From Promethearchaeota archaeon (GTDB lineage Archaea > Asgardarchaeota > Lokiarchaeia > Sigyniarchaeales > SOKP01): a stretch of 64,000 bases of DNA. Shown one piece after another: positions 18,729-28,376 of this stretch. The stretch lies in the NCBI GenBank assembly GCA_016839555.1, contig JAEOUA010000006.1, forward strand, positions 539,912-603,911. Reading direction: 5' to 3'. The position numbers were made by a program, and so were the translations under genes. Position 1 is the first letter of the stretch. Every line of letters begins with the position of its first letter. Below the pieces are notes generated by a model. That model saw nothing but the letters and a program-made list of their open reading frames with translations, did no database searches and was not told where the DNA came from.

Positions 18729-18892
18729 GATTTGGACCACCCTCCATTTTATAAATTATATTTATTAATTTCATTTTAATAATATTTTCTAATTATAATC
18801 TTATAAAAAATAATCTTATAAAAAAGTTAAATATTTTATTTTCTATATTGTTATTAATTATTTAATGCCCAAAAAAGAAATTATATAAAAAA

Positions 18893-21211
18893 ATGATTAC
18901 TACAAGAGAGTCTATTAATTATCAATATTCTTTAGTATTCGGTTATCAGAGCCCGAATGATAAAAATATCTCTGTCGGTGACATCATTAGCCCGGGAGTA
19001 TTAACAGGGAATCTAGTAAAAGAACTTTCAGTAGATGTTGTTAATTTTTTCACTCAATATAATGCGATGTTAAGAGATTACAGTGGTTCAGAATTATTTT
19101 TTGTTGAATTTGAACTAAAAGATATCAGTTTTAGGAAAAATTTAACAATGATTTACCCAAAATCTATGATATTAGTTCCGGGAAATTATAAGGAATGTGA
19201 AAGCTTAATGCTCGCATTGAAACCAGAAAGAGGTTATTTGAATATTCATAAATCTAATAAAGCTATCAATAAAATAAGTCGCTTATTTTTTGAAGTAGAA
19301 GATTTTGCTAATCGTCCAGAATTAAATCAAAAAGAAAAAGAAAAATTGTTTAACAAATTTGCTTCAAGATTCAGTAAAAAATTATATGGGGGACTTATTG
19401 AAAGTAAGTGGAATAAAAAATTAATTGGAATCTCAGAATCACTTCCTACAGAAAAAGAATTTTTAAAACAATATGGAAAATTAAAATCAAAAATTGATGT
19501 TTCTTGGTATAAAAAACCTCTTGAAATATCTTTATCAGATATAAAATATGGAAAACTTAAAGATCCATATGAAGGAAAAACTGGTTTTGAACACATTAAG
19601 TTTAATATAGCAACACCAACAGCAGGATTTATTACTGCTAAAACTCTAAAATTAGGTTCTAATCTCTTAAATTTAGCTAATATCGGTACAATTGATAAAT
19701 TCCAAGAACAATTGGTTAAATTTATTATTAAAAAAATTAAAAAGGAGGATCTCTCTACTATAAATGAAGAGAAATCAGAGAAGTGGTTAATTTCAAGAAT
19801 AGAAAACTATTTGAATCATTTTGAAGAGAAAATGAAGGAATATTTCGACTATTTTGAGGAATATTTAATTAGTGGAATTAAAGGTAATATAGACTATGTT
19901 TTAGAAGAATTTAAAAAATTTATTTTAAAGAAACAATCTTCATCTAAAAACGATTTTTCTGAACTCCATAAAATAACAGTTCAATTTATAAAACAAATAA
20001 TTTTAAAAAAGGAAGATGTAATTGCCAATGATTTAAGATCCGCATACAATTATTTTTCTGAACTATTTACACAAAATATACAAATTATCATTAAAACTCT
20101 TCCTAAATTTTTAATCATAAGACATTTAAAAAATAAAACGAAATTATTAATTGAAAATTTAAGAATTGCATTTGAGAAAGAGGAGGATCCAGCAAAAAGA
20201 GTGGGCAATAAATTTATTGATACATTTTATGAATTTATACTAAAAAAGATGAAGGATTTTCCTCCAATATACTCAAATAATTTAAATATCAATGAAGAAC
20301 AACTTTCTCTTGAATTTTTTATTTTAGTGAAAGAAAAATTAGATAAATTTTTTGAAAAAATACAGATTGAAGGAAGCGATATCCTATCATTTGCAGAATT
20401 TGAAATAAAGAATGATGAAAAAATTATAAAAAATTATAGTAGTAAATTTAAAAAATTTACAGAAGAGATTCATTTTCTATTAAGTTATATCTTAAGATAT
20501 TCCACAATTAATAGATTTATAAAAGAAAAAAATGATAAAGATATTTCTGATCCAATTTCGTTTTCCTCAAAATTTCACAGATTTTTGGAGAAGAGATTAG
20601 CCGGTATCAATCTCATTTGCAAATCTTATATCTTAGAGTGGATAAATGAATATTCAGAACTCTTTTCTAAGAGGACGGAAGATAAAAAATGGACCTTAAA
20701 TGATATTTATAATGATTTTATTACTTATCTTCAAGAAAAAGAATCATTAGCTCATGATCCCGAAAAATTTTTTACAATTTTAGATACTAATTTAGCTAAA
20801 GAAGCAGAAGAGAGCGAAAAAATTTCATTATTAAAGTTTTTAGATAAATATCTTTATTATAAAGATGTAGCAGGGCAATTCCCTGAATATTTAAGAAAGA
20901 AATTTAATAAAGAGATTCAAAACTTGATTCATTCCTCGGAAAAATCAAAGCCTCTAGCTTATCTTACAAAAAATGGAGAAAAAAATTTTTTTAATTATAT
21001 AAGAGAAACTGAACTTAAATATTATTCAAAATTAATACCGATTCCTAAAACACTAATCCTAAAGCATTTATTAACCCATGAAGAAAAAGAACAATTTAAA
21101 GGGGATTTATTTCAAGTATTTGAATTTAATTTAATGGGAGAGGATAAATTCATTATAAATTTAAAAGATAATTTTAAAGAAATTTTTAGAGAGTGGATTA
21201 AAGCATTATGA
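18893..21211 (+). CDS. Large helical protein of unknown function, gene 1 of coupled pair
   Basis: 772 residues, no recognised family. The first about 250 residues look mixed alpha/beta (a segment with GDIISPGVLTG, a hydrophobic MILVPGNY strand and a glycine-containing PTAGFITAKTLKLG region). The remaining 500 are almost uninterrupted Lys/Glu/Leu/Ile/Phe helices, in pieces that could form coiled coils or a helical solenoid. No signal peptide, transmembrane segment, nucleotide-binding loop or zinc motif is visible. The stop overlaps the next start by 4 nt, so the pair is probably made together as a complex. A Roadblock gene lies divergently upstream. Confidence 0.75.
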   Translation: MITTRESINYQYSLVFGYQSPNDKNISVGDIISPGVLTGNLVKELSVDVVNFFTQYNAMLRDYSGSELFFVEFELKDISFRKNLTMIYPKSMILVPGNYKECESLMLALKPERGYLNIHKSNKAINKISRLFFEVEDFANRPELNQKEKEKLFNKFASRFSKKLYGGLIESKWNKKLIGISESLPTEKEFLKQYGKLKSKIDVSWYKKPLEISLSDIKYGKLKDPYEGKTGFEHIKFNIATPTAGFITAKTLKLGSNLLNLANIGTIDKFQEQLVKFIIKKIKKEDLSTINEEKSEKWLISRIENYLNHFEEKMKEYFDYFEEYLISGIKGNIDYVLEEFKKFILKKQSSSKNDFSELHKITVQFIKQIILKKEDVIANDLRSAYNYFSELFTQNIQIIIKTLPKFLIIRHLKNKTKLLIENLRIAFEKEEDPAKRVGNKFIDTFYEFILKKMKDFPPIYSNNLNINEEQLSLEFFILVKEKLDKFFEKIQIEGSDILSFAEFEIKNDEKIIKNYSSKFKKFTEEIHFLLSYILRYSTINRFIKEKNDKDISDPISFSSKFHRFLEKRLAGINLICKSYILEWINEYSELFSKRTEDKKWTLNDIYNDFITYLQEKESLAHDPEKFFTILDTNLAKEAEESEKISLLKFLDKYLYYKDVAGQFPEYLRKKFNKEIQNLIHSSEKSKPLAYLTKNGEKNFFNYIRETELKYYSKLIPIPKTLILKHLLTHEEKEQFKGDLFQVFEFNLMGEDKFIINLKDNFKEIFREWIKAL

Positions 21212-23589
21212 TAACAGGCATAAGTAGAAGAGCTACAGCAATAGAAAGCACTTCTAGATTTTTCCAAACTGTTGATTTAATTATTTCCCATTTTAAAAGG
21301 GAAGCAGATAAGGAAAAAATATTCGAAATAGTTGAGGAAAAATTCACATTAGAAGATATATTAATAGCTACTGCCTCTGTTCATTTATATCATAATATTG
21401 GAATAAGAGTAAGTGAAGCATTAGATCTTAGCAAAGGAACAATTGAATCAACCAGAGAATTGGAGCTATTGCAGAAAAGAATTCTCTATAATGAGATTAA
21501 AGTACTTTTAAAAGATTCCTTTAGATCGGAAATTAATATGCTTAAAAGATTAATCGATTTAGAGAATAAATTCATAGATTTACTAATTAATTTGCGGCAG
21601 AAAGGATATTTTGATGAAGAGAAGGAAACTTTATTTAATGATCTAGAAAAATATATCGAAAAAGAGTTATTAGAAATAGTTTTAGATTATAGGCCAAGCA
21701 GCTTTTATGATTTGATTGGAGACTTAATTGGATTAACAAATAATATTAAAGATGATATTTTGAAAAGAGGAGCTGAATTTAAAGATTTATCAGTAGAATT
21801 GGAAAAGAGATTATTAATTGAGGAAAAAGAAGATAAATACTTAGAATTATCCTCATTGACTAAAACAATTAAGAAATTAAAAGAGGATTTTGAATTTAAA
21901 TCATATAAAGAATTGAAAATGGAAGCCATGCCTATTAGAATGATAAAAAAGAAAATAATTGACTATGAATTCAATAAATTTCCTGTATCTGTCCTTGGTT
22001 TGAAGGCGTTTAAAAGAGCAAACGATTTGAAGAAAAATATAATAGAGAAAATAGAATCGGGATTAGAACAAGAAATTAAATACGATCAATTTGAAGAAAA
22101 AATGTTAGATTACTTGAAAGAGGAAATAATTAAGGAACTAAGTACAAATGCTAATGATTTTATTTATTTCCTACAAAATTTAAATGAAGAAAAATTTAAA
22201 GAAATATCCTACCTATTGAATAAATACGGAATCCATAATATTTTGAATATGATTAATATAAACGAGGAAAAAGCTTCAGAAGTTAAAAAAAATATGATTA
22301 GATATAATATAGAAAAATTTGAGATCATACAATTAAGTGATCAGAAGAAAAATCCATTAAATATCGCAAAGAAAGCATTGAATAAGATAAAATTTTCATA
22401 TATCAATCAGATGGATCTCGATATGAATTTAAAATTTCTATTAAATAAGGAAAGAGAAGAATTTTCTGATTTATGGGATGCCATTGAAGAGGACATTGAA
22501 TATTCATATTTTGATTTAAAAGATCTGATTAGAAAAAAAGAAACAATTGATAAGGTTTTTTTAAATCAATTAAATTTGAAAAATTATTCTCAAATATTAT
22601 TTCTTTTAGAATTTGATAAAATTTTGGATGCTTTAATGAAAGAGTCCTTTTTTTATATTTTGTCTAAAATTTTAAGGCAATTAAGTAGAATTATTGAATC
22701 GTATTTGAAGATTTCAAATGAAAAGGGATTATATTTATTAGCTTTAAAAAAAATTGAAAATACAACAGAATCAGAAGAATGGGTTCAAATAAAAATAGAG
22801 GAGTTAGTTATTAATCGTTTAATTGAGCGACAAAAAGAATTAGTAGAAATTTTTGATGCGCAAAATAAACCATTTCTTATCAATGGATTCATATTAGCCA
22901 GATTAACGGATAATTCATTAGAAAATGCGATAGAAATTCTTCAAAATAAAGTAAGCCCTCTGTATGAAGATATTAAAGATTTAAAATTAAAAGAAGATTT
23001 AATTTCTCCCATATCTTATTGTATAGGATATGATCTAATTAAAAGATTTGAAAAATCTACTGCTATAAGAAAAGAAAAAGTAGAAGAGGCCAAAAAAGTT
23101 AAGGAAATAGAAAGAAAAGAAATAAAACAAGAAATTAGAAAAAAGCAGGAAATCAGCACCTTAAATTGGGTTGAAAGGAAAATAACATACTCCTTAATGA
23201 GAGTAAATAGTCCTGGTATAAATCCAAATCAATTATATTGGCAAGAAAAGGATACTAAAACTGCAACAGATAGCATAAAAATACATAGTGAGTTAGAGGG
23301 AAATTCTATTGAATTAATTTCAGAATATTTTCTTTTTTGCATTAATAAAATAAACTCCATGACTTCAGAAGTTAAATTACCAAATAAGGATAATATAAAG
23401 CAATTTGTTCAAAATATAATTGAAAGAACCTTAGAAAAAAGATTAAATCATTCACCAAGCTTGGAAGAAATAAACGATATGTATGAAGGAGAGCGCTTAG
23501 AAATTTCACAAATAGTCGCCAACAGAATTGGTAAAATTTTGAATAAAGCGATATATGCTAAATTTAAATCTAAAAAATTAGGATCTTAA
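21208..23589 (+). CDS. Large helical protein of unknown function, gene 2 of coupled pair
   Basis: 793 residues, no recognised family and predicted almost wholly alpha-helical. It has long charged helices throughout, a strongly basic/acidic coiled-coil-like segment around residues 625-650 rich in Lys and Glu, and a C-terminal domain (about 655-790) following a LNWVERKITYSLMRVNSPG motif. It lacks a signal peptide, membrane segments and recognisable catalytic motifs. The ATG overlaps the stop of the 772-residue gene (ATGA), so translation is likely coupled. Size and composition resemble scaffolding or cytoskeleton-associated proteins, but this is only an analogy. Confidence 0.75.
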   Translation: MITGISRRATAIESTSRFFQTVDLIISHFKREADKEKIFEIVEEKFTLEDILIATASVHLYHNIGIRVSEALDLSKGTIESTRELELLQKRILYNEIKVLLKDSFRSEINMLKRLIDLENKFIDLLINLRQKGYFDEEKETLFNDLEKYIEKELLEIVLDYRPSSFYDLIGDLIGLTNNIKDDILKRGAEFKDLSVELEKRLLIEEKEDKYLELSSLTKTIKKLKEDFEFKSYKELKMEAMPIRMIKKKIIDYEFNKFPVSVLGLKAFKRANDLKKNIIEKIESGLEQEIKYDQFEEKMLDYLKEEIIKELSTNANDFIYFLQNLNEEKFKEISYLLNKYGIHNILNMININEEKASEVKKNMIRYNIEKFEIIQLSDQKKNPLNIAKKALNKIKFSYINQMDLDMNLKFLLNKEREEFSDLWDAIEEDIEYSYFDLKDLIRKKETIDKVFLNQLNLKNYSQILFLLEFDKILDALMKESFFYILSKILRQLSRIIESYLKISNEKGLYLLALKKIENTTESEEWVQIKIEELVINRLIERQKELVEIFDAQNKPFLINGFILARLTDNSLENAIEILQNKVSPLYEDIKDLKLKEDLISPISYCIGYDLIKRFEKSTAIRKEKVEEAKKVKEIERKEIKQEIRKKQEISTLNWVERKITYSLMRVNSPGINPNQLYWQEKDTKTATDSIKIHSELEGNSIELISEYFLFCINKINSMTSEVKLPNKDNIKQFVQNIIERTLEKRLNHSPSLEEINDMYEGERLEISQIVANRIGKILNKAIYAKFKSKKLGS

Positions 23590-23813
23590 TTATAATGAAT
23601 ATTTAGTAGATTTATGAGATAATCCCTTCAATTAAGTCTAAAAAAACTAAATTTCACTTATTTTTATTGAATTATTATTATTTTTATTAATTAATATCTT
23701 GATTAATATTGAATAAGATAATTAATGCTATTTAATCCCTCGATTATTTAATTTTTAAGAAAAATTTAATTGCAAAATAAGATATGACTAAAATATAATA
23801 ATAAATTAAGAGA

Positions 23814-24098
23814 TTGATAGATTTGTCTTTGATTTTAGATAAAATAAAAAATTATTTACGTTTTCTTCAAAAATCACTTAGAGAAATAATTAAAGGGTTT
23901 GTTTTATTTATATTTGCTACTTTAGGGTTAATCTCGGCAGTAATTTTTAGATCGCTTGATTTTAATGGAGTAATAATAAGTATTATTAGTATAATTGTAG
24001 AAATATTTGGGATTCTATTTTGTTTTTTGGCTTGTAGATCTTATTTAGAACAAATAGAAGAGGAAACGGAAATAAAATCAAAGAAAAAAATCAAATAA
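23814..24098 (+). CDS. Small two-helix membrane protein
   Basis: 94 residues with two transmembrane helices (about 27-47 and 53-74) and a short charged C-terminal tail. TTG start; a second in-frame TTG three codons later is equally possible. No family recognised. It ends one base before the convergent nuclease-like gene. Confidence 0.5.
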   Translation: MIDLSLILDKIKNYLRFLQKSLREIIKGFVLFIFATLGLISAVIFRSLDFNGVIISIISIIVEIFGILFCFLACRSYLEQIEEETEIKSKKKIK

Positions 24099-24099
24099 T

Positions 24100-24816
24100 T
24101 TAAAACCATTTTTCCCATTCAGAAAAATGAGCAAAATTATGATTTTTTAAATAGGATTTTAAATCTTTTATTAAAATATTAGGGTCATAAATCCATGCTT
24201 CATCTTTATTAAATGATACACTCTTTATATTATCGTAGTTAAAAATTGATTTGAAAATAAGACCATATGTAGCGACCTGAGGTAAAGAATATAAAAAATT
24301 ACCTTCAGGTTTATAATCTATTATTTTTATGGAATTATTTATTATTTGAATTAAATCAATATGTCCTGTTATATATTCTCCATGAATTTCTTTCCAAATG
24401 GGAAGTTCAATGCAGATAGAATTTTTATCCCTTATCAAAATATTTTTAAGAATTGGATCATGTCCAGGTATTTTATTAATATTATTCTTACTATAATTCT
24501 TATAAACCTCTTCGACATATTGGGATAGTGGATAATTTGAATCAAGTTTTTCAATTTTACCAGAACGTATTAATTTTTTACTATAACTTCTCAAGAATGC
24601 TTTTTTAATTCCCTTTAATTTAAATCGAGAGATTCTTGGAATGTTTTTCGTGTTAAAAATATCATTGGGAATTTTTCCTTCATAAACTTTTTTAATATAG
24701 CTTTCTAGCCTTTTGTATTCCCTTCCACCATTGCTTATTTGGGAGATTCGGTTTTGATGATAATGGAAACTATAACGAATGTTTTGATGATAGAAATCTC
24801 TTTTTCTTAGCCACAT
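24100..24816 (-). CDS. PD-(D/E)XK nuclease-like protein
   Basis: 238 residues. The C-terminal half carries a PD-(D/E)XK core: a glutamate in CIELPIW, GHIDLI with the metal-binding Asp, IIDYKPEG giving the D-x-K element, and a downstream QVATYGLIF helix typical of Cas4/RecB-type nucleases. The N-terminal half (basic, with SRFKLKG and a Tyr-rich stretch) is lineage specific. There are no Cas4-type iron-sulfur cysteines and no CRISPR genes or repeats nearby, so a stand-alone DNA-repair or restriction role is more likely. Confidence 0.68.
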   Translation of the reverse strand: MWLRKRDFYHQNIRYSFHYHQNRISQISNGGREYKRLESYIKKVYEGKIPNDIFNTKNIPRISRFKLKGIKKAFLRSYSKKLIRSGKIEKLDSNYPLSQYVEEVYKNYSKNNINKIPGHDPILKNILIRDKNSICIELPIWKEIHGEYITGHIDLIQIINNSIKIIDYKPEGNFLYSLPQVATYGLIFKSIFNYDNIKSVSFNKDEAWIYDPNILIKDLKSYLKNHNFAHFSEWEKWF

Positions 24817-24937
24817 ATTATAACCTTTCTGCTTATATATAGAATAAGAAGGAACTCAATTAAATTAATAATATTAAGCAATTATTATGATTTTTATTAT
24901 GAATTTATTTATTTTAAATAGTATTTTGAAAGAAAAG

Positions 24938-25012
24938 CGGACCCGGCAGGATTCGAACCTGCGACTTTCGGATTAGAAGTCCGACGCCCTATCCGGGCTA
25001 GGCTACGGGTCC
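24938..25012 (-). tRNA. tRNA-Arg (UCU)
   Basis: The minus strand folds into a complete cloverleaf: acceptor GGACCCG/CGGGTCC, D arm GCCT/GGGC, anticodon stem TCGGA/TCCGA with loop CTTCTAA (anticodon UCU), and T arm GCAGG/CCTGC with TTCGAAT. Length 75 nt, discriminator G, no encoded CCA, no intron. A TTTATAAA-like box lies about 36-44 nt upstream. Confidence 0.96.
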
Positions 25013-25156
25013 ATGCAAAGCTATTTCCAAAAAAAGAAAACAAAAAGATTTATAAAAATAAAAGGAATAAAAATCTTTAAATTTTATTATGAAGATTAAA
25101 GTTAGATTCTAATATTAGCCCTTTTTTTTATAAAAATTAATTGATAAATATACCCT

Positions 25157-26287
25157 TTATTCATTATTCGACTTTATTATAAGAGCATCAATCACAATCA
25201 TATCAGATTTAGGAGAATATGATTTTACAACCTTGGCGTGTTTTATGCTATCTAATCTCCATCTATTTTTATGTAATTCTGTTTGTAACTTATCTATAGC
25301 TTTTTTAACAGAATTAGGTTTCTCGCTGAATTGATAATTATGCAAAATACATCCGGTTTTTTTAGAAATATGACACACTACGTCTATATGATCTAAAGAT
25401 TTTTCTGGCAAATTCATAACTACTCGATCTACATTGTTTTTTAACAAATCACTAACCTTATCTTTTGAATTTAAAAGATTTTTGACATTCATTTTAATTG
25501 GAATAATCTTTCCTTTCAAATTATTAAGTTTTATATTTTTTTCTAGCAACTTAATAGCAAACGGATTGATATCAAAAGCATAAATGTTTACATCATGATT
25601 TTTTGCTATTATTATTGAGAAGGCCCCCACACCTGCAAATAAGTCAACAATTAATTCGTTTTTTTTAATATTTCGTAAAGATATCCTTTTCCTCTCATGA
25701 TTTAATCTGGGAGAAAAAAATACTTTTTCTAAATCAATCTTAAATACGCAATGATTTTCTTTATGAATGGTTTGAGGTTTTTTTATTCCAGCAAGATATT
25801 TTAATTTTCTTAAGCGATAAGTCCCCGTAATCTTACTCTGTTTTTCGTAAACGCTTTTTATATTTTTATTGACTTTTATAATTGCATTTGCTATTTTTTT
25901 TTTTACTATTTTAGGATAATTTATAGAATTATATTGATCTAACTCTACAATAACAATATCTCCAATAATATCATAAGATTGTGGAATTAATTCAAGCAAT
26001 TCATCGGGTAATTTATTTTCCAATTCTTCCTCTAAAGATTGAGCTTTATAATTCAGTCTCTTTTTCCCTTCAATAAATATTATTTTAAAGGGAATTTGTT
26101 CTTTTAATTTGAGTGCTAATTTTTTTATATTGAGATGTGGGTTTAAAGGAAAATAAAGATTCTCCTCTTTTTCAATTACTTCATATTTTTTATTAAAAAT
26201 TGATTTATTTTTAAAATGTTTTTTAATTAATTTTATCAAACCTTGAGCGTTAACTTTTTTAACTTTTATATGTGGAATTTTTATCAA
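25157..26287 (-). CDS. trm5: tRNA (guanine-N1)-methyltransferase Trm5
   Basis: A 376-residue class I SAM methyltransferase that makes m1G37 (and possibly wyosine precursors) in tRNA. It has a family N-terminal region with SYDIIGDIVIVEL (about 104-116), SAM motif I VDLFAGVGAFSI at 214-225, AFDINP at 237-242 and the catalytic NLP motif at 292-294. It is the last gene of an apparent operon AK6-TgtA-DUF371-Trm5, with only 9 nt to the DUF371 gene. The operon is largely devoted to tRNA modification. Confidence 0.92.
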   Translation of the reverse strand: MIKIPHIKVKKVNAQGLIKLIKKHFKNKSIFNKKYEVIEKEENLYFPLNPHLNIKKLALKLKEQIPFKIIFIEGKKRLNYKAQSLEEELENKLPDELLELIPQSYDIIGDIVIVELDQYNSINYPKIVKKKIANAIIKVNKNIKSVYEKQSKITGTYRLRKLKYLAGIKKPQTIHKENHCVFKIDLEKVFFSPRLNHERKRISLRNIKKNELIVDLFAGVGAFSIIIAKNHDVNIYAFDINPFAIKLLEKNIKLNNLKGKIIPIKMNVKNLLNSKDKVSDLLKNNVDRVVMNLPEKSLDHIDVVCHISKKTGCILHNYQFSEKPNSVKKAIDKLQTELHKNRWRLDSIKHAKVVKSYSPKSDMIVIDALIIKSNNE

Positions 26288-26296
26288 TTTATATCT

Positions 26297-26722
26297 CTAT
26301 TTTTTTCCTAATTTTTTAAAAATAATGTAGAACTCTTTTTTTGATGATCTGATCTCATTAATTAATTTTCGTGATAAATCTTTTGAAGATTTCGAACAGT
26401 TTATCAGAACTGTCCTATTAGAAATGTAATCACTTTTTCGGAAAACTATATCATTTTTATGGGTTAATGTAAGATTCTTATCTCCAAAACCGATGAATGA
26501 ATCTATATAATTTTCTGATTGGATAGCAACCTTAATTTTTTTACCTTTTCGAATACATTGTTTTAAATTTTTATTCAAATCATTACAGGCTTTTGAGGCA
26601 TTTATTCCTAAAATGCAATTTCCTTTTCTTGTTAAATTTTTTTCTTTTGTTATTTCTATTGTTGTTTCATGGGTACATAAAATATTTTCATGCCCATAGG
26701 CTTTAATTTTGTCTAAAACCAT
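26297..26722 (-). CDS. DUF371 family protein
   Basis: A 141-residue member of the archaeal DUF371 family, recognised by the opening GHENILCTHETTIEITKEKNLT-like strand pair and the ILGINASKACNDL helix. The family is a small beta-rich protein of unknown function conserved in many archaea. The ATG overlaps the end of the TgtA gene by 10 nt and Trm5 follows 9 nt later, so a link to tRNA modification is plausible but unproven. Confidence 0.85.
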   Translation of the reverse strand: MVLDKIKAYGHENILCTHETTIEITKEKNLTRKGNCILGINASKACNDLNKNLKQCIRKGKKIKVAIQSENYIDSFIGFGDKNLTLTHKNDIVFRKSDYISNRTVLINCSKSSKDLSRKLINEIRSSKKEFYIIFKKLGKK

Positions 26723-28344
26723 TTTAAAATTTCCCTTGGCATAGATGCTTTAAAAATTGGTATTTTAATGTTTTTTTTAACTATCTGAAAGATTTTTTCA
26801 TAACTTTCATTATCAAATTTTACAATTTCGTCATATTGATTAATATATTGATTTGGGATTAAGAAACCACATTTTTTGTAAATTCTTGAATTATTTTTGA
26901 TAAATTTTATAATTTCTTTTGCTAGACTTTTATATATTATTTTAGAAAAATCATCATATCTGATTGCTTCGTATTGTCCCATTGGATAAGTATCTATTAA
27001 TTCTAAAGGAATTACACCAAAAAATTCAGAAAGAAACACAATATGAATTTTATCCCTTGGAGTAATTCTGTTATTATTGATAATATCAAACCAATTGGTT
27101 GTAGTGGGGGAATTTTTACCTATAAGATCTAACTCTGGTAAAATAAGTAAATATTTTACCTTATCGGGGACTCGATATTTATTTTCAAATCTATTTTTAT
27201 ACCGATAAATTATTGGTCTATTTTTACTCTCTAAAGAACTTAAGAACCTTCCATGATCTTTATAAATTTTTTCATGTTTTTCAAAAAAAGGATGATTATT
27301 TTTTAGAAGAACAAGAGCATTTAAAAGACTAGGGTGAGATCTTACTCTTTTTTCAACTAATTCCCATAAATTTCCTTCTCTTATTGCTTGGCGAATAGTT
27401 TTTAATTCTGAAAGGGAGATATATAAATTATGTTTTGCCAATAGTTTAGTTCTGAATTCTTTTTCAAATTTTTTTAACTCTGCTGGTTCATATGTAATAC
27501 ACACGGGGCAATTACAAGGAAATTCTTTTAAATCTTCAAGCTTTTCAGTTCCAGTTGCAAGTGAAAAATATCTATCATCCTTAGCATACAAGATATATGC
27601 TGCTGAATCCATTAAATCACATCCAAATGCAATAGCTAATGAGAAGAATTGAGGTAAACCTAGCCCAAACATATGAATTGGTTTATTTGGAATGATATTC
27701 TGCTTTACGGTATTAAGAATTTGAAGGACATTTTTAAATTGATAATTTAAAAAAAATTTTACTAAGCCCCCTATTGCATAAACTGCAAAATCTAAATTAG
27801 ACATTTCCAATGTACTTTTTTTTAATAAATTTAGATAAATTGATCCATGAATTGGTCCAATCCAGCAACCATCCTTTGTTCTCCTTTTGATATTACCTTT
27901 TGCTCTTTTTATACTTAAATCTACTTTATTTTTTGCTGTTTCATAATCGTCATCCGGCTGAACAGGCACATCTAAAATAACAAGAAGATCTGATCCAATT
28001 TCTTCTTGAAAACTCTCGATCTCACTTGCCTCGATCACTATATCTTCTTTTTGGTACATATATTGTTGAAATGCACCGCTATCTGTCGCAATTAAACCAT
28101 CAAAATCTAAATAATTATTTATTTTTTTTTGAAGAGCTTTTTCTTTTTCTATTTCATTCTGATAAAGAATATAAGCATTAGTAAAAATACTATTAAATCC
28201 AATATCTTTTATTTCTTTAGGCTTTAATAAGTTATGATAAGGATGGATTACGGGTAATAGAGTAGGGGTAATAATTTTTTTATTATTAACTTTAAAGAGA
28301 CATACTCTAGCTAAAGCATCCGTATCTAAAATTTCAAACTCCAT
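26713..28344 (-). CDS. tgtA: Archaeosine tRNA-guanine transglycosylase (TgtA), without recognisable PUA domain
   Basis: 543 residues. The TGT catalytic barrel occupies about 1-330: DSG at 88-90, Asp125 in LDVP (expected nucleophile), MDSAAY at 245-250, and zinc ligands Cys277, Cys279, Cys282 and His305. It exchanges guanine-15 of tRNA for preQ0 in archaeosine synthesis. A second domain (about 385-543, with PMGQYEA) resembles the DUF5591/C2 region shared with ArcS. The protein stops there, without an obvious PUA domain, which in the standard form follows. It overlaps the DUF371 gene and lies 32 nt after AK6. Confidence 0.9.
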   Translation of the reverse strand: MEFEILDTDALARVCLFKVNNKKIITPTLLPVIHPYHNLLKPKEIKDIGFNSIFTNAYILYQNEIEKEKALQKKINNYLDFDGLIATDSGAFQQYMYQKEDIVIEASEIESFQEEIGSDLLVILDVPVQPDDDYETAKNKVDLSIKRAKGNIKRRTKDGCWIGPIHGSIYLNLLKKSTLEMSNLDFAVYAIGGLVKFFLNYQFKNVLQILNTVKQNIIPNKPIHMFGLGLPQFFSLAIAFGCDLMDSAAYILYAKDDRYFSLATGTEKLEDLKEFPCNCPVCITYEPAELKKFEKEFRTKLLAKHNLYISLSELKTIRQAIREGNLWELVEKRVRSHPSLLNALVLLKNNHPFFEKHEKIYKDHGRFLSSLESKNRPIIYRYKNRFENKYRVPDKVKYLLILPELDLIGKNSPTTTNWFDIINNNRITPRDKIHIVFLSEFFGVIPLELIDTYPMGQYEAIRYDDFSKIIYKSLAKEIIKFIKNNSRIYKKCGFLIPNQYINQYDEIVKFDNESYEKIFQIVKKNIKIPIFKASMPREILKWF

Positions 28345-28376
28345 AAGAATTTTAAATAGATAAATTTTTATCTCTT

